Both the position numbers and the translations under genes were made by a program. A stretch of DNA of 14,959 nt from an uncultured Clostridia bacterium. GTDB taxonomy: Bacteria > Bacillota > Clostridia > Oscillospirales > Acutalibacteraceae. The notes beneath the pieces are model-generated. The model was given only the letters and a program-made list of their open reading frames with translations. It searched no databases and was not told the origin of the DNA. This document shows, piece after piece, positions 7,662-14,913 of the stretch. The stretch is taken from contig CAMFZJ010000016.1 of assembly GCA_946004305.1 (NCBI GenBank), positions 1 to 14,959 of the forward strand. Direction: 5' to 3'. Within the stretch, counting starts at the first letter, position 1. Each line of letters opens with the position of its first letter.

Positions 7662-8531
7662 ATGGATTTTATAATTATAACCGGTTTGTCAGGAGCAGGA
7701 AAAACCGGTGCGCTCCACTCTATGGAGGATATTGGATATTATTGCGTAGATAATTTGCCCTCTAACCTTCTTAGAACCTTTTACAATCTTTGTGAAACCT
7801 CTACAGATAAGGCAATGAAAAAGGTAGCTGTAGTTATAGATGTGCGAGGCGGCGATAATTTGAAAAGCCTTTTTAGAAATATTCAGGATTTTCGTGAAGA
7901 AAATAAGGAATTTTCAGTGGTTTTTCTTGATGCGAATTTTGATACTCTTGTAACCCGCTTTAAAGAAACAAGACGTCGCCACCCGCTTACCGATATGACT
8001 CCGGATAATTCAATGGAAGCGGCTTTAGCTTTAGAGGCCACCTATCTTGAGCCTTTTAAAAGACTTGCAGATTATGTAATTGATACAACCCATATTAATA
8101 ACAAACAGCTGAAAGAGCGTATTTCTACTATATTTCTTGGTGATGTTCAGAAAAGTATTGTACTAACTTTTATGTCATTTGGTTTTAAATACGGGATACC
8201 AAATGACTGCGACTCTATTTTTGATGTTCGTTGTTTGCCTAATCCTTTCTACATTCCCGAACTTAAGAAAAAAACAGGTTTTGACAAGGAAGTCTATGAT
8301 TATATTTTCGATAGTGAAGAAACCAAAATCTTTGTAAAAAAACTAATTGATTACCTTGATTTCGCAGTACCTTTATATCTTAAGGAAGGTAAGGTTGAAT
8401 TTGTAGCAGGAATTGGCTGTACAGGGGGACAACACAGAAGCGTAGCAATAGCTAATTTGTTAAGAGAGCATTTTGCTAAGAAAGACTATAAAACTGTAGT
8501 CAGCCACAGGGATATGAATAAAAACCTATAA
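7662..8531 (+). CDS. rapZ: RapZ/YvcJ family nucleotide-binding protein
   Basis: This 289-residue P-loop protein belongs to the RapZ (YvcJ) family. YvcJ of Bacillus binds and hydrolyses nucleotides, and RapZ of E. coli is an RNA-binding adaptor controlling GlmS level; which role applies here is not known. The Walker A motif GLSGAGKT is at 8-15 and VDNLP at 29-33. DVRGG is at 60-64, FLDA at 88-91 and the basic RRRHPL at 104-109. The C-terminal domain carries FGFKYGIPNDCDSIFDVRCL (173-192), NPFYIPELKKKTG (194-206) and GCTGGQHRSVAIAN (252-265). AGGTGAT upstream supports the ATG. whiA follows after only 31 nt; the yvcK gene often found between them is absent. Confidence 0.96.
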   Translation: MDFIIITGLSGAGKTGALHSMEDIGYYCVDNLPSNLLRTFYNLCETSTDKAMKKVAVVIDVRGGDNLKSLFRNIQDFREENKEFSVVFLDANFDTLVTRFKETRRRHPLTDMTPDNSMEAALALEATYLEPFKRLADYVIDTTHINNKQLKERISTIFLGDVQKSIVLTFMSFGFKYGIPNDCDSIFDVRCLPNPFYIPELKKKTGFDKEVYDYIFDSEETKIFVKKLIDYLDFAVPLYLKEGKVEFVAGIGCTGGQHRSVAIANLLREHFAKKDYKTVVSHRDMNKNL

Positions 8532-8562
8532 ATACCATTTATAAACCATTAAGGAGAGAACA

Positions 8563-9492
8563 ATGTCCTTTTCCTCTGACGTAAAAAAGGAGCTTTGCAG
8601 TATTAAATATAACGATTACGCTGAGCTTTATGCGGAGTGCTATGGAATGTTGTTGTTTGCAAGACGTTTTACACTTCGTGAAATATTATTTAAAACTGAA
8701 AATTTTTACGCAGCTTCACGTTTTGAGGATTTTATTATGGAGCTGTTTCACCCTATTATTGAAAAACAATCATCACTTAAAATAAAAAATTCAAATACTA
8801 TGCTGTATAAAGTGATGGTAGTGTCACCTGAAGATTGCAAAAATATTTATGAAAACTTCGGACATACAAAGCGTGATGTAAAGCTGATGATTAACAGAGC
8901 TAATATTGACAGCGAAAGCATATACCCATCATTTCTTAGGGGCGTTTTCCTAAGCTGTGGCTCTGTGACCGACCCTAACAAAGGCTATCATCTTGAGTTC
9001 AATGTTCAGCATAAAACCTTGGCTGAAAATCTCATTCTGCTTATAAATGAAATCGATGTTTTTAACCTAAAGCCAAAGCTTGCTGAGAGAAAAGGCGGAT
9101 ATGTTGTTTATTTAAAAGACAATAATTCAATTTGTGATTTTCTGGGATATATAGGAGCAGGAAATTCTGTAATGTGTATGCTTGAGGCTACAGCAGTTAA
9201 AGATATTCGCAATAAAATTAACAGACAGCGAAATTCCGAAATAGCCAATATACATAAGCTTGCCTCAGCCTCTGCAAAACAGCTTAATGCAATTAAAAAA
9301 ATTATTGATAGTAACGGCATTGAAAGTTTGCCTTCCGAGCTTAAACAGCTTGCACTTTTAAGGCTTGATAACCCGGAAATGTCCTTAAAAGAACTTGGGG
9401 AAAGCCTGAATCCGCCTATTTCCCGAAGCGGGGTAAACCATAGAATAGAAAGAATATTTAAAATTGCAGATTCAATACAGGAGGAAGTATGA
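8563..9492 (+). CDS. whiA: DNA-binding protein WhiA
   Basis: WhiA is a conserved Gram-positive DNA-binding protein; it is a sporulation regulator in Streptomyces and affects cell division and chromosome segregation in Bacillus. The 309 residues show the family start MSFSSDVKKEL, an N-terminal homing-endonuclease-like fold with FLRGVFLSCGSVTDPNKGYH (124-143), and QRNSEIANIHKLASASAKQL (222-241). A C-terminal helix-turn-helix lies in LALLRLDNPEMSLKELGESL (263-282), with ISRSGVNHRIERI at 286-298. AAGGAGAG just upstream gives a strong ribosome-binding site. The stop overlaps the xseB start as ATGA, joining two conserved gene blocks into one transcription unit. Confidence 0.97.
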   Translation: MSFSSDVKKELCSIKYNDYAELYAECYGMLLFARRFTLREILFKTENFYAASRFEDFIMELFHPIIEKQSSLKIKNSNTMLYKVMVVSPEDCKNIYENFGHTKRDVKLMINRANIDSESIYPSFLRGVFLSCGSVTDPNKGYHLEFNVQHKTLAENLILLINEIDVFNLKPKLAERKGGYVVYLKDNNSICDFLGYIGAGNSVMCMLEATAVKDIRNKINRQRNSEIANIHKLASASAKQLNAIKKIIDSNGIESLPSELKQLALLRLDNPEMSLKELGESLNPPISRSGVNHRIERIFKIADSIQEEV

Positions 9493-9716
9493 GCGAAAAA
9501 TTGACTTTTGAAAAAGCAAATGAAAAACTGGAAAAGCTTGTTCAAAAAATGGAAAGCGGAGAACTTTCTCTTGAAGAAAGTATGAAAACTTATGAAGAAG
9601 CCTTTAACCTTTTATCCTTTTGCTATAAACAGCTTGATGATTGTAAGGGACAAATAGTAAGTATTAATACCAGACTTGAAGAAATTAATAAAAAAGAGGA
9701 ATTATTCAATGACTGA
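9489..9716 (+). CDS. xseB: Exodeoxyribonuclease VII small subunit
   Basis: XseB forms exonuclease VII with XseA, degrading single-stranded DNA in the cytoplasm. This 75-residue protein has normal length and the family pattern: LTFEKANEKLEKLVQKMESG (5-24), ELSLEESMKTYEEAFNLL (25-42) and a C-terminal helix, a compact coiled-coil fold. Its ATG overlaps the whiA stop by ATGA, with GGAGG (9480-9484) upstream. It overlaps ispA by 8 nt. The large-subunit gene xseA, usually just before xseB, is not in the window, so the partner must be encoded elsewhere or be missing. Confidence 0.93.
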   Translation: MSEKLTFEKANEKLEKLVQKMESGELSLEESMKTYEEAFNLLSFCYKQLDDCKGQIVSINTRLEEINKKEELFND

Positions 9717-10578
9717 TTTATCAAATATAGAAAAAGCATTATATAGTTATCTGCCCCAAGATCATCCTCTTTTAAGGAATCTTATTTCATCAATGGAATA
9801 CAGCCTAAAAGCCGGAGGAAAGCGTATAAGACCTACGCTTGTACTGGAGTTTTCAAGAGTATGCGGTGGTACAGATGAAGTGGCAATGCCATTTGCCTGT
9901 GCTTTGGAAATGATACACACTTATTCATTAATACACGATGACTTACCCTGTATGGATAATGACGATATGCGCAGAGGCAAGCCTTCAAATCATATTGTTT
10001 ACGGTGAAGATATTGCACTCCTGGCAGGTGACGCCCTTCAAAGTTTGGCATTTGAAACTATGTCAAAGTCTGATACTGTTTCAAAGTCAGGTGCAGAAAT
10101 TGCGGTTAACTGTATTAACATACTCTCAAATTATTGCGGAGCAGTTGGTATGGTGGGCGGTCAGGTAATTGACCTTGAACACGAAAACAAAGAAACAACA
10201 ATTGATGTTATTACCCGGATGCACCATAAAAAAACAGGGGGACTAATTAAAGCCGCCTGCGAAATGGGTTGTGTTTGCGGAAATGCAGATAAAGAGAAAA
10301 TTTTGTCTGCAAGAAAATACGGTGAAAATATCGGACTTGCTTTTCAGATAATGGACGATATTTTAGATGTAACATCAACGGGAGAGAAGCTTGGTAAGCC
10401 TATCGGAAGCGATAAAGAGAATAATAAATCTACTTATGTTTCTCTTCTGGGAATTGATAAATGCAGAGAGCTTGTAGAAAAGTACACTTCTTCAGCAATC
10501 TCAGCTTTAGAGGTGTTTGATAATGATACAACTGCTCTAAAGGAAATTGCAGTAAAGCTTTCAAAAAGAGAAAAATAA
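9709..10578 (+). CDS. ispA: Polyprenyl (farnesyl/geranyl) diphosphate synthase
   Basis: A trans-prenyltransferase that condenses IPP with allylic diphosphates, probably to farnesyl diphosphate, feeding undecaprenyl phosphate and quinone pathways. The 289-residue protein has GGKRIRP (36-42), the first aspartate-rich motif DDLPCMDNDD (77-86) followed by MRRGKPSNH, GQVIDLE (151-157), and the second motif DDILD (216-220) with KLGKPIGSDKENNKSTY after it. An in-frame ATG 33 nt upstream (9676) exists, but the ATG at 9709 has AGAGGA 8 nt before it and matches the family start, so I chose 9709. Product chain length (C15 or C20) cannot be fixed from sequence, though the setting next to dxs fits farnesyl diphosphate synthase. 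Confidence 0.94.
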   Translation: MTDLSNIEKALYSYLPQDHPLLRNLISSMEYSLKAGGKRIRPTLVLEFSRVCGGTDEVAMPFACALEMIHTYSLIHDDLPCMDNDDMRRGKPSNHIVYGEDIALLAGDALQSLAFETMSKSDTVSKSGAEIAVNCINILSNYCGAVGMVGGQVIDLEHENKETTIDVITRMHHKKTGGLIKAACEMGCVCGNADKEKILSARKYGENIGLAFQIMDDILDVTSTGEKLGKPIGSDKENNKSTYVSLLGIDKCRELVEKYTSSAISALEVFDNDTTALKEIAVKLSKREK

Positions 10579-10594
10579 AGTGGGGTAAAGGATT

Positions 10595-12451
10595 ATGGGT
10601 GACCGATATAAAATCCTTTCTACAATTAAATCACCAAAAGATGTCAAAGCCTTAAATGAAGCAGAAATTAAGGAGCTTTGTGCCGAAATAAGAGAAAAGC
10701 TTATTGACGTAGTTTCAATTAATGGGGGACATCTTGCACCTAATCTTGGTATAGTTGAGCTTACTGTAGCTTTACACAGGTCTTTTAATGCGCCAAAAGA
10801 CAGCATTGTATGGGATGTAGGTCATCAGGGCTATGTTCATAAAATGCTTACAGGAAGATACGAGCAAATTGATACCATACGTCAAAAGGACGGTATTGCC
10901 GGTTTTCCTAAGCGTAGCGAAAGCGTCTATGATGACTTTAATGCAGGTCATTCCAGTACATCTATATCAGCTGCCTATGGTATAGCCAGAGGAAAACAGC
11001 TGAAAAATGATAATTCCTACACAATAGCAGTAATAGGCGACGGCTCTTTTACAGGCGGACTTGCCTATGAAGGACTTAACAATGCCGGAAGATATAAAAA
11101 GAATTTTATTGTCATTTTAAATGATAATAAAATGTCTATTTCCAACAATGTAGGAGCAATGGCGATGAATTTGTCCCATATGCGAATTAAACCCTCCTAC
11201 ATCAGAATTAAGAGAAGAACCGAAAAAATACTGTCCCATATACCGATTATTGGTAATTTCTTCAAAAAGATACTTAAAAGAAGTAAGTCTAAAATTAAAA
11301 ATCTCATATATAAAAACACATTGTTTGATTTTTTAGGCTATACATATTTAGGTCCTATAGACGGTCACGATATGGACGAGCTGGAAAGCGCAATGGAAGC
11401 GGCAAAACAATATAACGAACCGGTATTGATTCACGTAGTAACCAAAAAAGGAAAAGGTTACGAGCCTGCTGAAAACCATCCTAAGGAATTTCATGGTATC
11501 GGCAGATTTGATATAGAAACAGGTGAGCCTCTTTCAATAAGCAAAGGCTTTTCCTATAAATTCGGTAAATACCTATGTTCAATGGCTTCTAAGGATAATA
11601 ACATCTGTGCTATTACTGCTGCTATGACATTAGGAACTGGTCTTTCAGATTTTTCAAAAATGTTTAAGACTAGGTTTTTTGATGTAGGTATTGCTGAGGA
11701 ACATGCTGTTACTTTTGCTTGCGGACTGGCTACCAGGGGTATAATTCCTTTCTTTGCAGTATATTCAACATTTCTGCAAAGAGCCTATGACCAGCTTATC
11801 CACGATGCAGCAATACAGAATTTGCATATTGTAATATGTGTTGACAGAGCCGGAATTGTAGGTGATGACGGAGAAACACATCAGGGATTATTCGATGTTA
11901 GTATGCTTAATACTATACCGGGCGCCTCTATTTATTCCCCCTGCTATTTCAGCGAGTTAAAACACTCCCTCAATGCAGCGGCATATATGTGTGACGGACT
12001 TGCAGCGGTACGTTATCCCAGAGGTACTGAGCTTTATAAGCCTGATGATATAGATAAAACCAGTATAAACTTTGATGTGTACGGCGAAGGCGACATTATC
12101 CTTGTTACATACGGAAGATTGTTCTCCTACGCCTGCAAAGCAAAGGAAATTCTTGCAAGCGAAGGAATTAATATAAAAATCATTAAACTGTGCAGAATCA
12201 AGCCTATTGATACAAAAGCAGTAGAGGAAGCCTCTAAAGGAAGTAAAGTATTTTTCTTTGAAGAATCTCTTTTAGCAGGCGGAATAGGCGAGTCCTTCGG
12301 ATATGATCTTAAAAAACACAGCTTTAAAAATTACTATAAAATTCACGCAATTAAAGATACGTTTGTTCAGCATCAAACTGTTGAGCAGGCATTAGAAGAA
12401 TATATGCTTGATCATAAGGGAATGGTTAAGATTATTAAGGAAAATATATGA
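10595..12451 (+). CDS. dxs: 1-deoxy-D-xylulose-5-phosphate synthase
   Basis: Dxs uses thiamine diphosphate to join pyruvate and glyceraldehyde-3-phosphate, the first step of the MEP isoprenoid pathway, supplying the ispA product just upstream. The 618-residue protein is complete. It shows GGHLAPNLGIVELTVALH (44-61), the conserved GHQGYVHKMLTGR (76-88) and the ThDP/Mg motif GDGSFTGG (148-155) with its partner NDN (176-178). The catalytic GIAEEHA is at 365-371, followed by the pyrimidine-binding and C-terminal transketolase domains. The start has AAAGG close to the ATG. The stop TGA (12449-12451) overlaps the ATG of a truncated tlyA copy. The last 75 codons lie in a 303-bp tandem duplication, but the reading frame is intact to its normal end. 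Confidence 0.97.
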   Translation: MGDRYKILSTIKSPKDVKALNEAEIKELCAEIREKLIDVVSINGGHLAPNLGIVELTVALHRSFNAPKDSIVWDVGHQGYVHKMLTGRYEQIDTIRQKDGIAGFPKRSESVYDDFNAGHSSTSISAAYGIARGKQLKNDNSYTIAVIGDGSFTGGLAYEGLNNAGRYKKNFIVILNDNKMSISNNVGAMAMNLSHMRIKPSYIRIKRRTEKILSHIPIIGNFFKKILKRSKSKIKNLIYKNTLFDFLGYTYLGPIDGHDMDELESAMEAAKQYNEPVLIHVVTKKGKGYEPAENHPKEFHGIGRFDIETGEPLSISKGFSYKFGKYLCSMASKDNNICAITAAMTLGTGLSDFSKMFKTRFFDVGIAEEHAVTFACGLATRGIIPFFAVYSTFLQRAYDQLIHDAAIQNLHIVICVDRAGIVGDDGETHQGLFDVSMLNTIPGASIYSPCYFSELKHSLNAAAYMCDGLAAVRYPRGTELYKPDDIDKTSINFDVYGEGDIILVTYGRLFSYACKAKEILASEGINIKIIKLCRIKPIDTKAVEEASKGSKVFFFEESLLAGGIGESFGYDLKKHSFKNYYKIHAIKDTFVQHQTVEQALEEYMLDHKGMVKIIKENI

Positions 12452-12527
12452 AAAAAAGACTTGATGTTTTAGTTTATGAGAAAGGCTTTGCTGAAAGCAG
12501 AGAAAAAGCCAAAGCTATAATAATGGC
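12225..12527 (+). repeat. Tandem direct repeat, copy 1 (303 bp)
   Basis: This is the first of two adjacent copies that read as identical base for base. It covers the last 227 bases of dxs and the first 80 bases of tlyA, overlapping by the ATGA. The copy starts with AGGA (12225-12228). The same AGGA begins copy 2 (12528) and follows copy 2 (12831-12834), so the unit is bounded by a 4-bp microhomology. Confidence 0.95.
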
Positions 12528-12540
12528 AGGAAGCCTCTAA
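12448..12540 (+). pseudogene. Truncated tlyA copy (30 codons)
   Basis: An open frame of 30 codons begins at ATG 12448, in the position a normal tlyA start would take: overlapping the dxs stop as ATGA, with AAGGA 6 nt upstream. Its first 28 residues match the S4-domain start of the intact TlyA (MKKRLDVLVYEKGF onward). At the duplication junction it runs into dxs sequence, gains two foreign residues (Ser, Leu) and stops at TAA 12538-12540. A peptide could be made, but it holds only part of the S4 domain and no methyltransferase. It is a by-product of the tandem duplication, or of an assembly error. Confidence 0.85.
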
Positions 12541-12754
12541 AGGAAGTAAAGTATTTTTCTTTGAAGAATCTCTTTTAGCAGGCGGAATAGGCGAGTCCTT
12601 CGGATATGATCTTAAAAAACACAGCTTTAAAAATTACTATAAAATTCACGCAATTAAAGATACGTTTGTTCAGCATCAAACTGTTGAGCAGGCATTAGAA
12701 GAATATATGCTTGATCATAAGGGAATGGTTAAGATTATTAAGGAAAATATATGA
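12528..12754 (+). pseudogene. Dead dxs 3' fragment between the tlyA copies
   Basis: These 227 bases repeat the last 75 codons of dxs exactly, including its TGA (12752-12754). In the dxs frame there is a TAA just upstream (12521-12523), and no well-placed start serves the frame, so the fragment should not be translated. About 210 nt of this now separate the stop of the truncated tlyA (12540) from the start of the intact gene (12751). Its tail still provides the AAGGA ribosome-binding site (12740-12744) for intact tlyA. Confidence 0.85.
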
Positions 12755-12830
12755 AAAAAAGACTTGATGTTTTAGTTTATGAGAAAGGCTTTGCTGAAAG
12801 CAGAGAAAAAGCCAAAGCTATAATAATGGC
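12528..12830 (+). repeat. Tandem direct repeat, copy 2 (303 bp)
   Basis: The second copy of the dxs/tlyA junction follows copy 1 with no spacer and reads as identical to it. The match ends after AGGA at 12831-12834, where the true tlyA sequence (GAAATC) continues in place of the dxs sequence (AGCCTC). The period is 303 bases, a multiple of three, though the two genes use different frames. Confidence 0.95.
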
Positions 12831-13551
12831 AGGAGAAATCTATGTAGATAATCAGAAAGCCGATAAGTGCGGACAGTCCTATGATGAAAATGTAAATATT
12901 GAATTTCGGGGAACTGCTCCAAAGTATGTAAGCCGAGGGGGCTTAAAGCTTGAAAAAGCTATAAATAACTTTGATTTTGATTTAAAAGACAAAATCACAA
13001 TGGATATCGGAGCTTCTACCGGCGGGTTTACTGACTGTATGCTCCAAAACGGTGCAAAAAAGGTTTATTCAATTGATGTAGGCTATGGACAGCTTGCTTG
13101 GAAATTACGCACAGATGAACGTGTAGTAAATCTTGAAAGAACTAATATGCGAAATGTAACTGAAGAAACAATCCCTGAAAAGATTGATTTTTTCTCCATT
13201 GACGTAAGCTTTATTTCCTTAAAGCTTTTACTTCCGGTAGCACGAAAGCTTTTAAAAGATAACGGGCAGGCAGTATGTCTTATTAAGCCGCAGTTTGAAG
13301 CAGGCAGAGAAAAAGTCGGCAAAAAAGGCGTGGTAAGAGATCCCGCTGTGCATATAGAGGTTGTAACTTCAATTTATAATTTCTGTCTTGAAAACGGCTA
13401 TAGCGTGCTTAACCTGGATTTTTCGCCGATTAAGGGACCTGAGGGAAATATTGAGTATCTTATACATTTGCAGAAGTCCGATTCTCCAAAATCTTCAACA
13501 AATATTTCTCCTGAAGAACTTGTTAAAAAATCTCATCAGGAGATTGGTTAG
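12751..13551 (+). CDS. tlyA: TlyA family rRNA (cytidine-2'-O)-methyltransferase
   Basis: The intact copy, 266 residues, is the normal length for TlyA, a SAM-dependent methyltransferase that in mycobacteria modifies 16S and 23S rRNA ribose and affects capreomycin sensitivity; some members are called hemolysin A. An N-terminal S4 RNA-binding domain (1 to about 60) leads through SRGGLKLEKA (61-70) to the FtsJ-like Rossmann domain. This domain carries SAM-binding DIGASTGGFTD (85-95), SIDVGYGQLAWKLR (107-120), SIDVSFISLK (149-158) and IKPQFEAGREKVGKKGVV (178-195). The ATG has AAGGA 6 nt upstream. In the ancestral layout this start overlapped the dxs stop; here it follows a dead dxs fragment with the same local sequence, so translation can still begin, but coupling to full dxs is lost. 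Confidence 0.96.
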   Translation: MKKRLDVLVYEKGFAESREKAKAIIMAGEIYVDNQKADKCGQSYDENVNIEFRGTAPKYVSRGGLKLEKAINNFDFDLKDKITMDIGASTGGFTDCMLQNGAKKVYSIDVGYGQLAWKLRTDERVVNLERTNMRNVTEETIPEKIDFFSIDVSFISLKLLLPVARKLLKDNGQAVCLIKPQFEAGREKVGKKGVVRDPAVHIEVVTSIYNFCLENGYSVLNLDFSPIKGPEGNIEYLIHLQKSDSPKSSTNISPEELVKKSHQEIG

Positions 13552-13589
13552 TTATTTTATTTAGTATTTGCTGACAAAAAGGTGATATT

Positions 13590-14450
13590 ATGAAAATTGC
13601 AATTCTTGTAAATCTAAGCAAAACAAAAGCAATTGAATGTTCAAAAAATATCTCAAAGCTCTTTAACTCAAAGGGTGCAGAAGTTTTAATGCTTAAGGAT
13701 TGTGAAGATAGTTTTGAGAATTATAATATTTCCTATTGTGATACATTGGAACAGATTTTTGAAGTCTGTGATATAGCTGTAACAGTGGGCGGTGACGGTA
13801 CTATTATTCACAATGCCAAATATGCAGCAAATGCAAACAAACCCTTAATAGGTGTAAATGTGGGACGTTTAGGATTTGCAGCAGATGTTGAGCCGGAACA
13901 TATTGATGATCTTTTAAATCTCTTGACAGGGGATTATAATATCCAAAACAGAATGTTGCTTGAAGTAGAAGTTTTACATTCTAATGGAACTTCTGAGAGC
14001 TTTATTGCAGTTAATGACGCAATTGTTGCAAGAGGACAAATGTCACGAATAATTGATTTAACAGTATTTCTTAATGATTCTAAAATCACAACCTACAGAG
14101 CAGACGGTTTGCTGTTTTCAACTCCCACAGGCTCTACTGCCTATGCACTTTCAGCAGGAGGTCCTGTAATTTATCCGGAAATGGAGTGTATTTTAATTAC
14201 ACCTGTTTGCCCACATTCACTTATTTCACGTCCGGTACTTCTAAACAGTGACGCTAATCTGTCTGTAAAAGTAAAAGCTCCTGAAAATGCCTCTATAATT
14301 CTTACAATTGACGGAGAAATTAATATTACATTAACTGACTCAGATATTGTTAAAATTAATAAATCAGATAAAAACTTAAAATTGTTATCTTTATATAAAC
14401 GCAATTTTTACCAACTTCTTAATGAAAAATTAAAGGAAAGAGAAAACTAA
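13590..14450 (+). CDS. nadK: NAD kinase
   Basis: NadK phosphorylates NAD to NADP using ATP or polyphosphate in the cytoplasm. The 286-residue protein has the signature GGDGT at 67-71, GVNVGRLGFAADVEP (88-102) and the ND pair (142-143) of the NE/D motif. The conserved YRADGLLFSTPTGSTAYALSAGG region (169-191) comes next. The PVCPHSLISRPVLL stretch at 205-218 and a beta-rich C-terminal domain complete the family pattern. AAGGTGAT lies just upstream of the ATG. The stop shares one base with the argR start. The order tlyA-nadK-argR is widely conserved in clostridia. Confidence 0.97.
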   Translation: MKIAILVNLSKTKAIECSKNISKLFNSKGAEVLMLKDCEDSFENYNISYCDTLEQIFEVCDIAVTVGGDGTIIHNAKYAANANKPLIGVNVGRLGFAADVEPEHIDDLLNLLTGDYNIQNRMLLEVEVLHSNGTSESFIAVNDAIVARGQMSRIIDLTVFLNDSKITTYRADGLLFSTPTGSTAYALSAGGPVIYPEMECILITPVCPHSLISRPVLLNSDANLSVKVKAPENASIILTIDGEINITLTDSDIVKINKSDKNLKLLSLYKRNFYQLLNEKLKEREN

Positions 14451-14896
14451 TGAAATCAAGAAGACAGGCTTGTATAATTGAACTAATAAACGAATATCCT
14501 ATTGAAACACAGGAAGAGCTTATGAACAAGCTCAGAAGTACCGGTTTTAATGTCACTCAGGCTACAGTATCAAGGGATATTAAGGAATTAAGACTTTTAA
14601 AATCCTTATCTCCTGACGGTAAATATCGTTATACATCTATTTCTAAGGATTCATCAGATGTAAAAAATGATGTACAACGCTTTTTCAAAACCTCTGTAGT
14701 TTCACTTGAATCAGCTCAAAATATTATTGTAATCAAAACCCTTTCCGGTATGGCTCAGGCTGTATGCGCATCATTTGACGGTGCAGGATATAAGGACGCA
14801 ATAGGTACAATAGCCGGTGACGATACTATTTTTGTAGTATGTACTGATAATAAAGCAACTCAGAATCTAATGTTTGATTTAAAGAAATTTTTGTAA
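14450..14896 (+). CDS. argR: Arginine repressor ArgR
   Basis: ArgR (AhrC in Bacillus) is a hexameric, arginine-responsive transcription factor controlling arginine synthesis and breakdown. The 148-residue protein is full length. The N-terminal winged helix (1 to about 65) has the recognition region QATVSRDIKELRLLKS (37-52). The C-terminal arginine-binding and oligomerisation domain contains LSGMAQAVCASFDGA (98-112) and the diagnostic GTIAGDDTIFVV (119-130), including the two aspartates that bind arginine. AAGGAAAGAG lies upstream of the ATG, which overlaps the nadK stop by one base. recN usually follows in related genomes, but the genomic sequence ends 17 nt after the argR stop. I see no ARG-box operator in the window. 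Confidence 0.96.
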   Translation: MKSRRQACIIELINEYPIETQEELMNKLRSTGFNVTQATVSRDIKELRLLKSLSPDGKYRYTSISKDSSDVKNDVQRFFKTSVVSLESAQNIIVIKTLSGMAQAVCASFDGAGYKDAIGTIAGDDTIFVVCTDNKATQNLMFDLKKFL

Positions 14897-14913
14897 TTTA
14901 GATTGTTATTTAA

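Noticed and set aside
9108..9545. 145-codon minus-strand open frame opposite whiA
   Set aside because: It lies antisense to well-conserved whiA and xseB coding sequence, shows no family pattern, and is a typical shadow frame.
9676..9708. Earlier ATG for ispA at 9676
   Set aside because: It adds 11 lysine-rich residues (MKKLIKKRNYS) lying within xseB in another frame; the ATG at 9709 has the better ribosome-binding site and family-like start.
12448..12540. A genuine small protein gene between dxs and tlyA
   Set aside because: Its sequence is just the first 28 residues of TlyA plus two codons read into duplicated dxs sequence, so it is explained by the tandem duplication.
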